NCBI RefSeq assembly: GCF_038811545.1
Contig: NZ_CP133319.1
Location: 2,385,516 to 2,449,515 of the forward strand
Direction of reading: 5' to 3'
DNA length: 64,000 nt
DNA from: Rhodoligotrophos sp. CJ14
GTDB lineage: Bacteria > Pseudomonadota > Alphaproteobacteria > Rhizobiales > Im1
Each line of letters begins with the position of its first letter. Position 1 is the first letter of the stretch. Made by a program: the position numbers and the translations under genes. Below the pieces are notes generated by a model. The model was not told the DNA's origin. It did not search any database and saw only the letters and a program-made list of their open reading frames with translations. This document shows positions 43,331 through 52,245 of this stretch, one piece after another.

Positions 43331-43357
43331 GGGAGCCGGCACTGCGTGTCGTCTCCC
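43331..43357 (+). terminator. Imperfect hairpin after the binding-protein gene
   Basis: GGGAGCCGGCAC-TGC-GTGTCGTCTCCC pairs at 10 of 12 positions. It lies between the binding-protein stop and the ATPase start, in the same relative place as the hairpins at 15664 and 26387. Confidence 0.5.
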
Positions 43358-43392
43358 AAGCAACCAGTGTGGTTGAGCGCGACAGGGGTGAC

Positions 43393-44496
43393 ATGACAGT
43401 TCGTGACGGCTCGGCTTCGCGCATGGGGCTGGACATCAGCATCAGGTCCCTGGTCAAGCACTATGGTGATTACACGGCCCTCGACGGCGTAAGTCTCGAC
43501 ATCCGCGCGGGCGAGTTCCTGACCCTGCTTGGACCATCCGGCTCGGGCAAATCGACCCTGCTGATGGTGATCGCCGGCTTTATCCGGCCCACCTCGGGGC
43601 TTCTGCGCTTCGGCAGCCGCGACGTGACCAAGCTCGAACCCCACAAGCGGAACATCGGCGTCGTGTTCCAGAACTATGCGCTGTTCCCGCACATGACGGT
43701 GGGCGCCAATGTGGCTTATCCCCTGAAGCTGCGCGGCCTGCCCAAGAACCGGATCGCCGAGCGCGTGAGCTGGGCTCTGTCACTGGTGAAGCTTGACGGT
43801 TATGGCGACCGCAGCATCGACCAGCTCTCGGGCGGCCAGCGCCAGCGGGTTGCCCTGGCGCGTGCTGTGGTCTTCGAGCCCGACGTGCTGCTCATGGATG
43901 AGCCTCTGTCGGCGCTCGATAAGAAGCTGCGCGAGCACATGCAGATCGAGATCCGGCGCCTGCATGACAAATTGGGCGTGACCACGATCTATGTCACCCA
44001 TGACCAGCGCGAGGCGCTGACCATGTCTGACCGCATTGCGGTGATCAACCACGGGCGCTTCGAACAGATCGCCGACCCGCGCACCCTGTACGAGAACCCT
44101 GCCAGCAGCTTTGTTGCCGATTTCATCGGCGATGCCACGGTTCTCGCGCTGGATGGGAACGGCGCCGGCCACACCCTGAGTGGCCGCTCCGTGCGCAGCA
44201 ACGGCCATGCCTGCACGAACCAGCCGGGTTTCCTGGTCCTGCGCCCTGAGAAGCTTCGCATTCTCAATGGCATCGACGACGAGCAGTGGAACCGCTTCGC
44301 CGGCGTCGTGAACGAGATCGTCTATCAAGGTGACAGCGTCCTGCTCTCGATCGAGCTGGCCAATGGCGAAACGATTTTCCTGCGCCAACCGACGGATCAA
44401 ACGACCCTCGAAACGCTTCCGCGCAAGGGCCAGCCGATTGATATCGGCTTGCACGTCAATGACACTTTGATCGTGCCCGGGATGGCGGCGCCATGA
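43393..44496 (+). CDS. ABC transporter ATP-binding protein, PotA type
   Basis: About 367 residues. Walker A is LLGPSGSGKSTLL, the Q-loop is VVFQNYALFPHM, the signature is LSGGQRQRVALARAV, Walker B is VLLMDEPLSALD, and the switch is VTHDQREAL, with a C-terminal TOBE domain. ATG 43393 follows AGGGGTGAC and is preferred over GTG 43369. It overlaps the first permease by 4 bp (ATGA). Confidence 0.94.
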   Translation: MTVRDGSASRMGLDISIRSLVKHYGDYTALDGVSLDIRAGEFLTLLGPSGSGKSTLLMVIAGFIRPTSGLLRFGSRDVTKLEPHKRNIGVVFQNYALFPHMTVGANVAYPLKLRGLPKNRIAERVSWALSLVKLDGYGDRSIDQLSGGQRQRVALARAVVFEPDVLLMDEPLSALDKKLREHMQIEIRRLHDKLGVTTIYVTHDQREALTMSDRIAVINHGRFEQIADPRTLYENPASSFVADFIGDATVLALDGNGAGHTLSGRSVRSNGHACTNQPGFLVLRPEKLRILNGIDDEQWNRFAGVVNEIVYQGDSVLLSIELANGETIFLRQPTDQTTLETLPRKGQPIDIGLHVNDTLIVPGMAAP

Positions 44497-45365
44497 TGGT
44501 GCATTCGGCCGAGGAAATGGAGGCCAAGGATAGGGGCGAGAGGCTGCGGCTGCTCGGCTTGTCCACCCCATCGGTGCTGCTGGTCACCGTCATTCTGCTT
44601 ATCCCCGTCGGCTGGCTCTTCTGGTTGTCCTTCTCAGGCCCCAACGGCCTCTCGCTCGTCAATTATGTCAGGCTCTACGAGAACAGCGCCTATCTCACGA
44701 TCTTTCAGACGACCTTCGTTCTCAGCCTGATCGTGACCGTGGTCACTGCCGTCCTCGGCTATCCCTTCGCCTATCTCTTGTCGCAGCTCCCGCGCACCCT
44801 TGCCATTCTCGGCCTCTTCGTCGTCTTGCTGCCATTCTGGACCTCAACCCTCGTCCGCACGTATTCCTGGCTGGTGCTGCTGCAGCGGCGCGGAATGATC
44901 AACACGCTGCTCATGAAGCTCGGCATCATCCAGGAGCCGCTGGGACTGGTCTATAACAGCACCGGCGTGGTGATCGGCATGGTCCACATCATGCTGCCCT
45001 TCATGGTGCTGCCGCTCTATGCCGCCATGAAATCGGTAGATCCGACACTGGTGCGGGCGGCGGTCAGCCTCGGCGCGACCCGGCGTCATGCCTTCTTCAC
45101 CATTTTTGCGCCCCTTACCCTGCCCGGCCTCATCGCCGGCTCGCTTCTTGTCTTCATCTATTGCCTCGGCTTCTACATCACGCCACAGATCCTCGGCGGC
45201 GGGCGTGTCAATCTCGTCTCGATGAAGATCCTTGAGAATGCCACCGTCTATTCCGATTGGGGCGCGGCCTCGGCTTTGGGCGTGGTGCTGCTGGTTGCGA
45301 CCCTCCTCATTTTCAAACTGATTCAGAAGATCGTGCCCGTCGAGCGACTGCTGAGGAGTCCGTGA
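44493..45365 (+). CDS. ABC transporter permease, PotB type
   Basis: A 290-residue permease with about six predicted helices, the EAA loop VRAAVSLGATRRHAFFTIFA and FYITPQILGGGRVNLVS, matching PotB-type subunits. It is coupled to the ATPase by a 4-bp overlap and followed by the partner permease after 3 bp. Confidence 0.92.
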   Translation: MMVHSAEEMEAKDRGERLRLLGLSTPSVLLVTVILLIPVGWLFWLSFSGPNGLSLVNYVRLYENSAYLTIFQTTFVLSLIVTVVTAVLGYPFAYLLSQLPRTLAILGLFVVLLPFWTSTLVRTYSWLVLLQRRGMINTLLMKLGIIQEPLGLVYNSTGVVIGMVHIMLPFMVLPLYAAMKSVDPTLVRAAVSLGATRRHAFFTIFAPLTLPGLIAGSLLVFIYCLGFYITPQILGGGRVNLVSMKILENATVYSDWGAASALGVVLLVATLLIFKLIQKIVPVERLLRSP

Positions 45366-45368
45366 GCC

Positions 45369-46187
45369 ATGGACGATCAGACTGTCTCGCACCGCCAGCG
45401 CCTATGGCTCTATGCCTTTGGCATCGCCATCAGCATTTTCCTGTTGGCGCCGATTGCGATCGTGATCCCCATCTCATTCTCGCCGGGCGAGTTTCTGGAG
45501 TTTCCGCCCCCAGAGCTTTCCCTGCGCTGGTACCGCTCGTTCTTCTCCAGCGCCGAATGGATGAGCGCCACCTGGGTTTCGATCAAGGCGGCCGTGCTTA
45601 CGGTCCTGGTGGCAACCCCGCTCGGCGTGGCCGCCGCCTATGGTCTGCATGTCTCCCAGTCCCGGCTCGCGACGACCATCCGGCCGCTGCTGCTGGTGCC
45701 CCTGATCGTCCCGGTGATCATCGTCGCGATCGGCGTATTCTATCTCTATGCGCGGCTGTCGCTCATCAACACGCTCACCGGCCTTGTGCTGGCCCACAGC
45801 GTGCTCGCCCTGCCCTTCGTCTTCGTGGTGGTGAGCGCCGGACTGCAGCGCTACGACATGGCCCAGGAACTTGTGGCACGCTCGCTCGGTGCCTCCCGTC
45901 TGAAGGCCTTTCTTACGGTCACCCTGCCACAAATCCGGCAATCGGTGATTTCTGGTGCCCTGTTCGCCTTCGTCACATCCTTCGATGAAGTCGTGATCGC
46001 GCTGTTCGTCTCGCGCGGACCCTCATCGACTCTCACGCGCAAGATGTTCACCTCCTTGCGCGACCAGGTCAGCCCCACCATCGCCGCCATCTCGACCCTC
46101 CTCATCTTGGTGACCCTCCTTGTGGCCGGGCTGATCCTCATCGCCCAGTTCCGTCAGGGGTCCAAGCGCTTGGCGAGGGTAGAATGA
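45369..46187 (+). CDS. ABC transporter permease, PotC type
   Basis: A 272-residue permease with about six predicted helices and the EAA loop ELVARSLGASRLKAFLTVTL. It pairs with the preceding permease. Its stop overlaps the flavin reductase start (ATGA), an unusual coupling of a transporter to a redox enzyme. Confidence 0.92.
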   Translation: MDDQTVSHRQRLWLYAFGIAISIFLLAPIAIVIPISFSPGEFLEFPPPELSLRWYRSFFSSAEWMSATWVSIKAAVLTVLVATPLGVAAAYGLHVSQSRLATTIRPLLLVPLIVPVIIVAIGVFYLYARLSLINTLTGLVLAHSVLALPFVFVVVSAGLQRYDMAQELVARSLGASRLKAFLTVTLPQIRQSVISGALFAFVTSFDEVVIALFVSRGPSSTLTRKMFTSLRDQVSPTIAAISTLLILVTLLVAGLILIAQFRQGSKRLARVE

Positions 46188-46699
46188 GCAGCGCGGACCA
46201 GGGCTACCACTGCGACCCCGAACACTTTCGCTCGGCGATGCGCTATTTCCCTGCGAGCGTCTGTGTGATTACGACAGGCACCGCGCCCAACCGCAGCGGC
46301 CTCACCGCAACCGCGGTCTGCTCCCTGTCGATGGCACCGCCACGGATTCTCGTCTGCCTCAATGCCGAAACCACGACCTGCAAGGCCATTCAGGCCAATA
46401 CGCGTTTCGCCGTGAATGTCTTGAGCCAGAACCACATAGAACTCGCCCGCTGCTTTGGCGGTATCGGTCAGGCGCCCGCCGGCGAGCAAAGGTTCAGTCA
46501 AGGATGCTGGCGCGATGGCGCATTCGGCGTCCCGGTGCTAGACGACGCGCTTCACGTGCTGGAATGTGGGCTTATTCGCTGTCATGAAGCAGGCACCCAC
46601 AACATTCTCGTCGGCCAGGTGCTGCACGTCCCCAAGCAAGGACAGCACGAGGCCCTGCTTTACCGGAATGGCACGTTCGGTTCCTGGGCGCCCCTTTAG
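46184..46699 (+). CDS. Flavin reductase family protein (FMN-binding split barrel)
   Basis: A 171-residue NAD(P)H:flavin oxidoreductase of the HpaC/DszD-like split-barrel family. HFRSAMRYFPASVCVITTG at the start and RSGLTATAVCSLSMAPPRIL with FAVNVLSQNHIELARCFGG are diagnostic. Such proteins supply reduced FMN to a separate monooxygenase. It is translationally coupled to the permease gene; its most plausible partner is the luciferase-like enzyme at 40083, which may share the same regulator. The other two luciferase-like enzymes in the window have no nearer reductase. Confidence 0.92.
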   Translation: MSSADQGYHCDPEHFRSAMRYFPASVCVITTGTAPNRSGLTATAVCSLSMAPPRILVCLNAETTTCKAIQANTRFAVNVLSQNHIELARCFGGIGQAPAGEQRFSQGCWRDGAFGVPVLDDALHVLECGLIRCHEAGTHNILVGQVLHVPKQGQHEALLYRNGTFGSWAPL

Positions 46700-46755
46700 A
46701 AGTGGACACTGGTACACGCCAAGAAGACGCGCCAGGCAAAAGAGGTGAGAGCCGG

Positions 46756-48558
46756 TTACGACCCGCCCGCCATGCCATCCAGGCGCATGGCCAATCCCAG
46801 GGCGAACCGGGTTTCCGCACATCTGAGGTCGATACCGAACACCGATTGCACCCGCGCGATCCGATAGCGAAGCGTCGAGACGTGAATGCCGAGCGCTTCG
46901 GCGGCCTTCTGATGACGACAATTCAGTTCAATGAAGATGTTGGACGTCCTCAAGAGCTCGGTGCCATGTTTCAGGTCATAAGCCTTGATGGCGCCGACGG
47001 TCTGCGCCACGAAGCCTGGCACCGCATGATCATCCAGGGCCGAAATCAACAGGGCGTATGGGCCGAAATCCGCCTCCTGAATGAGCCCCGTTCGTTTGAA
47101 CATGCGGGCCAGCGCCAGGGTCCGCAGGCACGAGCTGAAGCCTTTGGACAGCTCCTCGATCCCTGAAATCTTCGGCCCCTCGATGATGATGGCGGGATGA
47201 CCCGTCTGCCACCGCACGATCTTTTCAACGGCCGAGGCGAGAACCTGCTTCAGTCGCGGCGTATATTTCTGGCTCGCAATGCTGACGATGATCTGCTGCC
47301 TGATGGGCCCGATCATGAAGTCGGGATGAATGCGTTTCAGATCTCGCTCGAGACTTCGGATTGCGCCGATCTCCAACCCGACCTTTTCATCCTGAGCAGA
47401 GACGAGCAACAGCTGCGATTCCTGTGTGAGGCCCCAGCCGAGGCGGCCCGCCCGCGCCTGGAAGGCCGGCTCACGGGTTCCTCTGCCATCCACGGCCCGC
47501 TCCAGGAGATCCCCCACCTCCGCAAACAGCTGCCGTGAGGCGACATAACTCCTGATGAGCACCGTGCTTAAGGCGAACTTGGCGTTCTGCGCGATGAGAA
47601 TGTCGAAATCGCTGACCCCCCGCCCCACTGGAAAGATGACCAAGCCACCGACCGTCTCGCCATCGATCCGGATCGCCTCCATGCGAGCAGTCACACACTC
47701 GGCGCCCAGCTGCAGTGGGAACGGCGTATTGAACCCGGAAGGACCGGCAGAGAGCACCTGATGGCGCAAGGTCGCGTAGGCTTCCGCTTGCAGAAGCTCT
47801 GCCCATTGCTTGTCTGTGACTTTGAGGCTGTCGGGAGCTCGACCCGCGTAAACCCGATCGGTCGTGAAATCGAGCACGGCGATCGGGTGTAGCAAGGCCG
47901 CCTCGATCAGTGGAGCGATCGCATCCATGCGGCCATCTTCAAGCACACGCTGGAACAGCCCCGCGCTGAGATCGAGCACGCCTCTGAGGCGCGCGCTATA
48001 GGCACGCTCCACATTGACCAGCTTGGCCTTGTTGACTGCGATCGCCGCCAAATGAGAGATGGTCGAGAGGAAATCGAGCTCCTCTTTGGTGACCTCGATC
48101 TTCTTCTTGGAATGAACCGCAAGGACGAGATCGCGTCCTTCCGCATCCGACACGTTCAAAGACAGAACCACGACCGTGTGATAGTCGCGTGCAATTGCAT
48201 CCCGACGATAGCTCAGATAGTCCGTCGTTTCCTGAGCATCATGGATGATGATCGGCTGCCTTCGCTCGACCGCAAGCCTCGATGGGCTCGTATCCAGCGA
48301 CCACCGCTTTGGAAGCGTCTCATAGACCGCACTGGGCGGCGCATAGCGCGTGACCAGTTCGGAATAACCGGTGGATCTGTTCAGCGCCATGATGCCACTT
48401 GTCCACCAGATCGAGTGATGACAGGTGGCGAAGACAATCTGGTCCAATATGGCGGGCAGATCGCTCGTCGCGTTGACCGCGCCGGCGATCTCCCGAATTT
48501 GCTCCAGACGACCGGCGACCGGCATGGAAACCTGCCGGTCAGCCGCGATAGGGGTCAT
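46756..48558 (-). CDS. PucR/CdaR-type transcriptional regulator with GAF domain
   Basis: A 600-residue regulator. The N-terminal half resembles a GAF sensory domain (ILDQIVFATCHHSIWW to EELDFLSTISHLAAIAVNKA). The middle fits a GGDEF-like CdaR domain, and the C-terminal helix-turn-helix of the PucR family is seen in AEALGIHVSTLRYRIARVQ. ATG 48558 has AGAGG upstream. It converges with the flavin reductase gene and lies 15 bp after the esterase gene on the same strand. Targets are not evident; PucR-type proteins often control amine, purine or sugar-acid catabolism. Confidence 0.88.
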   Translation of the reverse strand: MTPIAADRQVSMPVAGRLEQIREIAGAVNATSDLPAILDQIVFATCHHSIWWTSGIMALNRSTGYSELVTRYAPPSAVYETLPKRWSLDTSPSRLAVERRQPIIIHDAQETTDYLSYRRDAIARDYHTVVVLSLNVSDAEGRDLVLAVHSKKKIEVTKEELDFLSTISHLAAIAVNKAKLVNVERAYSARLRGVLDLSAGLFQRVLEDGRMDAIAPLIEAALLHPIAVLDFTTDRVYAGRAPDSLKVTDKQWAELLQAEAYATLRHQVLSAGPSGFNTPFPLQLGAECVTARMEAIRIDGETVGGLVIFPVGRGVSDFDILIAQNAKFALSTVLIRSYVASRQLFAEVGDLLERAVDGRGTREPAFQARAGRLGWGLTQESQLLLVSAQDEKVGLEIGAIRSLERDLKRIHPDFMIGPIRQQIIVSIASQKYTPRLKQVLASAVEKIVRWQTGHPAIIIEGPKISGIEELSKGFSSCLRTLALARMFKRTGLIQEADFGPYALLISALDDHAVPGFVAQTVGAIKAYDLKHGTELLRTSNIFIELNCRHQKAAEALGIHVSTLRYRIARVQSVFGIDLRCAETRFALGLAMRLDGMAGGS

Positions 48559-48573
48559 TATGTCCTCTGAGTT

Positions 48574-49524
48574 CTACACTCCAGCAAATATTTCTCGCAG
48601 AAATTTGCAGGGCGCGTCAAATTCCGCCTCGGCGGTTGGCCCGCTGAACCGGGCGCGCACGAAGCCATGGATCATGTCCTTCGCCCGCCGAAGCACCACG
48701 CGGTTGCCGGCGGCCTTCAGGCGCTCGGCATATTGCACGCTGTCATCTGCGAGGCAGTCGATCTGCGCCTCATGCACATGGGCAGGCGGCAGGTTCGACA
48801 GATCCGTGGCCTTGAGCGGCGCGGCGTAAGGATTGTTGGTCGGGCGCCGGTCGCCGAGATAAAGGCTCCACGCACGATCGATAGACGCTGTCGTCACGGG
48901 CGCCTCCGCGTAGGTGCGGTAGGACTCCGAGGTCAGTTCGTCGGTCAAGCATGGATAGACAAGGACCTGTGCGGCGATGGCGGGGCCGCCGCGGTCGCGC
49001 GCCATGAGGCAGCAGGCCGCCGCCATATTACCCCCGGCGCTGTCTCCCCAGACCGCCAGCTTGGCGGGATCGATGCCGAACTCGGCAGCATGGGCGGAGA
49101 TATAGGAGACCACCGCATAGCAATCCTCAACGCCCGCCGGGAAAGGGTGCTCCGGCGCGAGGCGATATTCCACACCGAACGAAACACAGCCGACATAATC
49201 GGCGATACCCCACGCGATCGGATCGCCACTGTCGAGATTGCCTTTGATGAATGCGCCTCCATGCAGATAGACGACGCAAGGTGCCGCATCCGATGCCGCC
49301 GCCGACCGGTAGAGCCGCACCCTTATTTTGCGCGGTCCATCGGCCACATCGCAATCGAGCTCCAGATCGCGCACCTCCATCCCGGGCGGATAGCTGCGCT
49401 GAAGCGCATTGGCATAGGACGTCCAGCCCGCCCGAAGGGTCTGCGGATCGGCCTCTTTGGGCACTGCCGCCTTCGCGGCAAGCAATTCGCGCATGTCGGG
49501 GTGCACAGGCCATGGCAAATTCAA
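48574..49524 (-). CDS. Alpha/beta hydrolase, HSL/GDXG-type esterase
   Basis: About 316 residues. The oxyanion motif HGGAFIKGN, the nucleophile elbow GDSAGGNMAAA, an acid in EAQIDCLADDS and the final His in DMIHGFVRARF define a hormone-sensitive-lipase-like carboxylesterase. The frame is open to 49572, but TTG 49524 has AGGAG seven bases upstream and avoids starting inside the degraded repeat at 49544-49637. It lies between ProX and PucR genes on the same strand. The substrate is a short-chain ester of unknown nature. Confidence 0.88.
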   Translation of the reverse strand: MNLPWPVHPDMRELLAAKAAVPKEADPQTLRAGWTSYANALQRSYPPGMEVRDLELDCDVADGPRKIRVRLYRSAAASDAAPCVVYLHGGAFIKGNLDSGDPIAWGIADYVGCVSFGVEYRLAPEHPFPAGVEDCYAVVSYISAHAAEFGIDPAKLAVWGDSAGGNMAAACCLMARDRGGPAIAAQVLVYPCLTDELTSESYRTYAEAPVTTASIDRAWSLYLGDRRPTNNPYAAPLKATDLSNLPPAHVHEAQIDCLADDSVQYAERLKAAGNRVVLRRAKDMIHGFVRARFSGPTAEAEFDAPCKFLREIFAGV

Positions 49525-49543
49525 ATCGGGTCTCCTGGAGCTT

Positions 49544-49637
49544 GAGCATGTCTGAGTAAAGTGGCCCGGCATTCGCGGAAAGACTGCGGACCTCCAACAA
49601 CTTAGAACGGTTTCGCGTCTCCGGGAACTGCGAAAGC
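49544..49637. repeat. Degraded copy E of the dispersed intergenic element
   Basis: Begins GAGCATGTCTGAGTAAAGTG and continues through CAACTTAGAACGGTTTCGCG to GCGAAAGC, with the same order of blocks as copies A-C but many substitutions. It lies between the ProX and esterase genes and overlaps the upstream part of the esterase reading frame. Confidence 0.6.
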
Positions 49638-49701
49638 CTTCGAGCTGTCGGGCAGTTCAAGCGCCTCCGGCCACGCGGCTGGAAGCGCTCGAGCCTATAC
49701 A

Positions 49702-50742
49702 TCATTTCGTGGCGTTGCTGACCCACTCGTCAAACTGCTGCTGATTGGCGGCGATCCAGGAGGCCGCCACCTGCTTGATATGCTGATCGGCGGTGCTCTC
49801 CTTGATCTCACCCTCCCATTCCGTCCATGTGGTCAGGGGAAAGCGGAGCTGCTCGAGAAACTTGGTCACGGCCGGATTTTCAGCGAGGAACTCACGATTG
49901 CCGATCGAGACATAGTTCCAGGCGCCGATCGTCATCCGGCAGGGATTCTGCCCCCCGGCACAGCCGACCACGTCCTTTACCAGCGCCGAGCCGGGGCTTG
50001 CGACCCCAGTCGGCAGCGCTTCATAGGGGGTCGGCAGCCAGACCACGTCCCGCCCCGGCTGCAAGGTGTTCACGACCCATGACGGGCTCCAGGTATAGAA
50101 GAGCACTGGCTCGCCCCGTGCGGCTCGCGCGAAGGTCTCGGCCATGATCACCTCATACTTGGCGCGCACCGAGCGCACCGTATCGCTGAGGCCATACTCT
50201 TTGACCTGATATTCGACCACGTCGCCGCAGCTCCAGCCGGGATCGCAATTGTTGAGATCCGCCTTTCCGTCACCATTGGTGTCGAACAAGGCCGCAAGCT
50301 TGGGGTCTTTGAGCTGTTCGAAATTGGTGATGTTGTGCGCTTCGGCTGTCTTCTTGTCGATCAGGTAGCCGTTGATGCCGCCGCCGATGATCGAACCCTG
50401 GTTAATGAGCGCGAGCTTGTCTTTGACCTGCTCGTAAGGCACCTGGTTCTGTGGCCAGTTGATGCTGGTGATGAGATCCATGCCACCCTCTGACGCCGCC
50501 GCATAGAATGCCGGGGCGACGAGTGTGGTCATCTTTACTTCGTAGCCGAGCTTCTCGAGGGCCGCGATGACGATCTCATCCTGGATATAGCTCGCGCCCA
50601 GGGAGTTGGATCGCGCGTACCTGATCGTCTTGCCCTCGCCGGGCTTGGCCGCATCAGCCTGTGCAGCCTCATGCGCGCCGAGCAGCGCGACGGCCGCAGC
50701 AACCGCGATCAGCCTTGTCCATGATTTACGTAAAGCACTCAT
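49702..50742 (-). CDS. proX: Glycine betaine/proline-betaine binding protein, ProX-like
   Basis: A 346-residue periplasmic binding protein with a Sec signal. It shows the ProX hallmarks: GYLIDKKTAEAHNITN, LFDTNGDGKADLNNCDPGW with the C166/C172 pair, and FYTWSPSWVVNTLQPGRDVV. Tryptophans W96, W170 and W218 match the three that cage trimethylammonium in E. coli ProX, so a quaternary ammonium ligand is likely. No ProV or ProW gene is adjacent, so it must use a permease encoded elsewhere. The start has GGAGAGGG. Confidence 0.9.
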   Translation of the reverse strand: MSALRKSWTRLIAVAAAVALLGAHEAAQADAAKPGEGKTIRYARSNSLGASYIQDEIVIAALEKLGYEVKMTTLVAPAFYAAASEGGMDLITSINWPQNQVPYEQVKDKLALINQGSIIGGGINGYLIDKKTAEAHNITNFEQLKDPKLAALFDTNGDGKADLNNCDPGWSCGDVVEYQVKEYGLSDTVRSVRAKYEVIMAETFARAARGEPVLFYTWSPSWVVNTLQPGRDVVWLPTPYEALPTGVASPGSALVKDVVGCAGGQNPCRMTIGAWNYVSIGNREFLAENPAVTKFLEQLRFPLTTWTEWEGEIKESTADQHIKQVAASWIAANQQQFDEWVSNATK

Positions 50743-50771
50743 ATCCCTCTCCCTTACTTCGTTTTCTCGGC

Positions 50772-50808
50772 GCCGCTTATGCGGCTTGTTCAGCCGGTTC
50801 TTCCGGCT
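50772..50808 (-). terminator. Two small GC hairpins after the monooxygenase gene
   Basis: AGCCGG-TTCTT-CCGGCT (50792-50808) and GCCGC-TTAT-GCGGC (50772-50785) lie between the monooxygenase stop and the ProX start on the minus strand. They could separate the two transcripts. Confidence 0.4.
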
Positions 50809-50885
50809 CAGTCTGCGCGTGCCCTGGCGATAAACGCCAATTGGCCGCAGGATCCCGCCTCACCCACATGCCAGCGGCTGTTGCA

Positions 50886-51965
50886 TCACGCCGGTACCGC
50901 TGGCGGCGTTTCGGTTGTTTTCGACCGACGCGCGAATTCCGGCATGACCTCACGGACGAACAATTCGATCGTCTTCTTCTGCATCTCGAAGGGTGTGTTG
51001 AAGCATATGGCCAGAACCATCTCGTCGACCCCCGCCGCCTCATAGGCCGCGAGCTTCTCGATCACCTGGTCAGGCGTGCCGAACAGCATCGCCTCTCGGA
51101 CCACCTGCGGGTCGTAATTGGCACGATTGACGACCGTGTCATACGACACCTTCTCGGGAAATCCGTAATCGACCGTTCCGATATTGTGGAACAGGTTCTC
51201 GAAGCTTCTGCCGTAATCGATCGAGAGCTTGACCGGGATCTCCCAATCCTCGTCTCGCTCGTAAACACAAGCCCGCCGCAGCATCAGGAATTTCGGCCGC
51301 GGCACGCCGGGATTATCGGCCATGGCCTTGCGGAACTTGTTCGCGAGATTGATGACTTCGGACATGGGCGAGGAGAGTGGCGTCGCCATGATGTTGGCGC
51401 CCACCTTGAAGGCCCAGTCGTAGGTGTCGGGATCGCGCGCCGCGATCCAGATCGGCGGGTGAGGCTGCTGCACAGGCCTGGGCACGGAGGTAGAGCTCGG
51501 AAAGCTCCAGATCTTGCCCTTATGCTCGTAATTGCCTTTCCACAATTCCTTCACCGCCGGCACCAGCTCGCGCATATAGGCGCCGCCCTGCTGCTGAGGC
51601 AGGCCGCCGGCCAAGCGGTCGAACTCATACTGGAATGCCCCGCGGGCAATCCCCAGTTCGAGGCGTCCATTGGTCAGGTGATCGCAAAGAGCAGCTTCAC
51701 CAGCAAGCCTTAGCGGATTCCAGTAGGGCGCGACGATGGTCGCGGTGCCCAGCCGAACGCGCTCCGTGTTATCGCCCCACCAGGTGAGTAGCGTGAACGG
51801 GTTGGGGGCGATCATGAATTCGATCGTATGATGCTCCGGAGCCCACAGCGTATGAAACCCGCCCTCGTCGGCCATTCTCACCAGGGTGAGGAGGTTTCTT
51901 TTGACCTCCGCCATGTCCTTGTCGGGACTGAAGCGCTCCATATGGAGGGATAGAGAGAATTTCAT
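50886..51965 (-). CDS. LLM-class flavin-dependent oxidoreductase (second)
   Basis: About 359 residues of the luciferase-like monooxygenase family: MKFSLSLHMERFSPDKD, LWAPEHHTIEFMI and LTNGRLELGIARGAFQYEFD. The longer frame to 52118 is not used, as ATG 51965 begins the conserved domain and has a purine-rich GGAAGAGAGCGGGA upstream. It precedes the ProX gene by 143 bp on the same strand. It presumably needs reduced flavin from a separate reductase. Confidence 0.9.
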   Translation of the reverse strand: MKFSLSLHMERFSPDKDMAEVKRNLLTLVRMADEGGFHTLWAPEHHTIEFMIAPNPFTLLTWWGDNTERVRLGTATIVAPYWNPLRLAGEAALCDHLTNGRLELGIARGAFQYEFDRLAGGLPQQQGGAYMRELVPAVKELWKGNYEHKGKIWSFPSSTSVPRPVQQPHPPIWIAARDPDTYDWAFKVGANIMATPLSSPMSEVINLANKFRKAMADNPGVPRPKFLMLRRACVYERDEDWEIPVKLSIDYGRSFENLFHNIGTVDYGFPEKVSYDTVVNRANYDPQVVREAMLFGTPDQVIEKLAAYEAAGVDEMVLAICFNTPFEMQKKTIELFVREVMPEFARRSKTTETPPAVPA

Positions 51966-52245
51966 TCCCGCTCTCTTCCTGCATGATTGGGTGTTAGGCG
52001 GAACATCCACATTCTGCGAACCGACTGCGCGCCAACCGCCCGGATACTGCGCATTGACTGCCAAACTCTGGCGATCGTATACGCGTCCTGTCCCCTCGCC
52101 ATTCAACTCAATACACAAAGGCGGGAGCCCCTATTCCTACAAATCCTATGAGATCCGCCGCCTTCAAGCGCGCTTGCTCGCGCTGCGCCTTACCAGCCTT
52201 GGTGCAGCACTGGTCCATCGCGGGGAATTGAGCGACACTGGCGCG

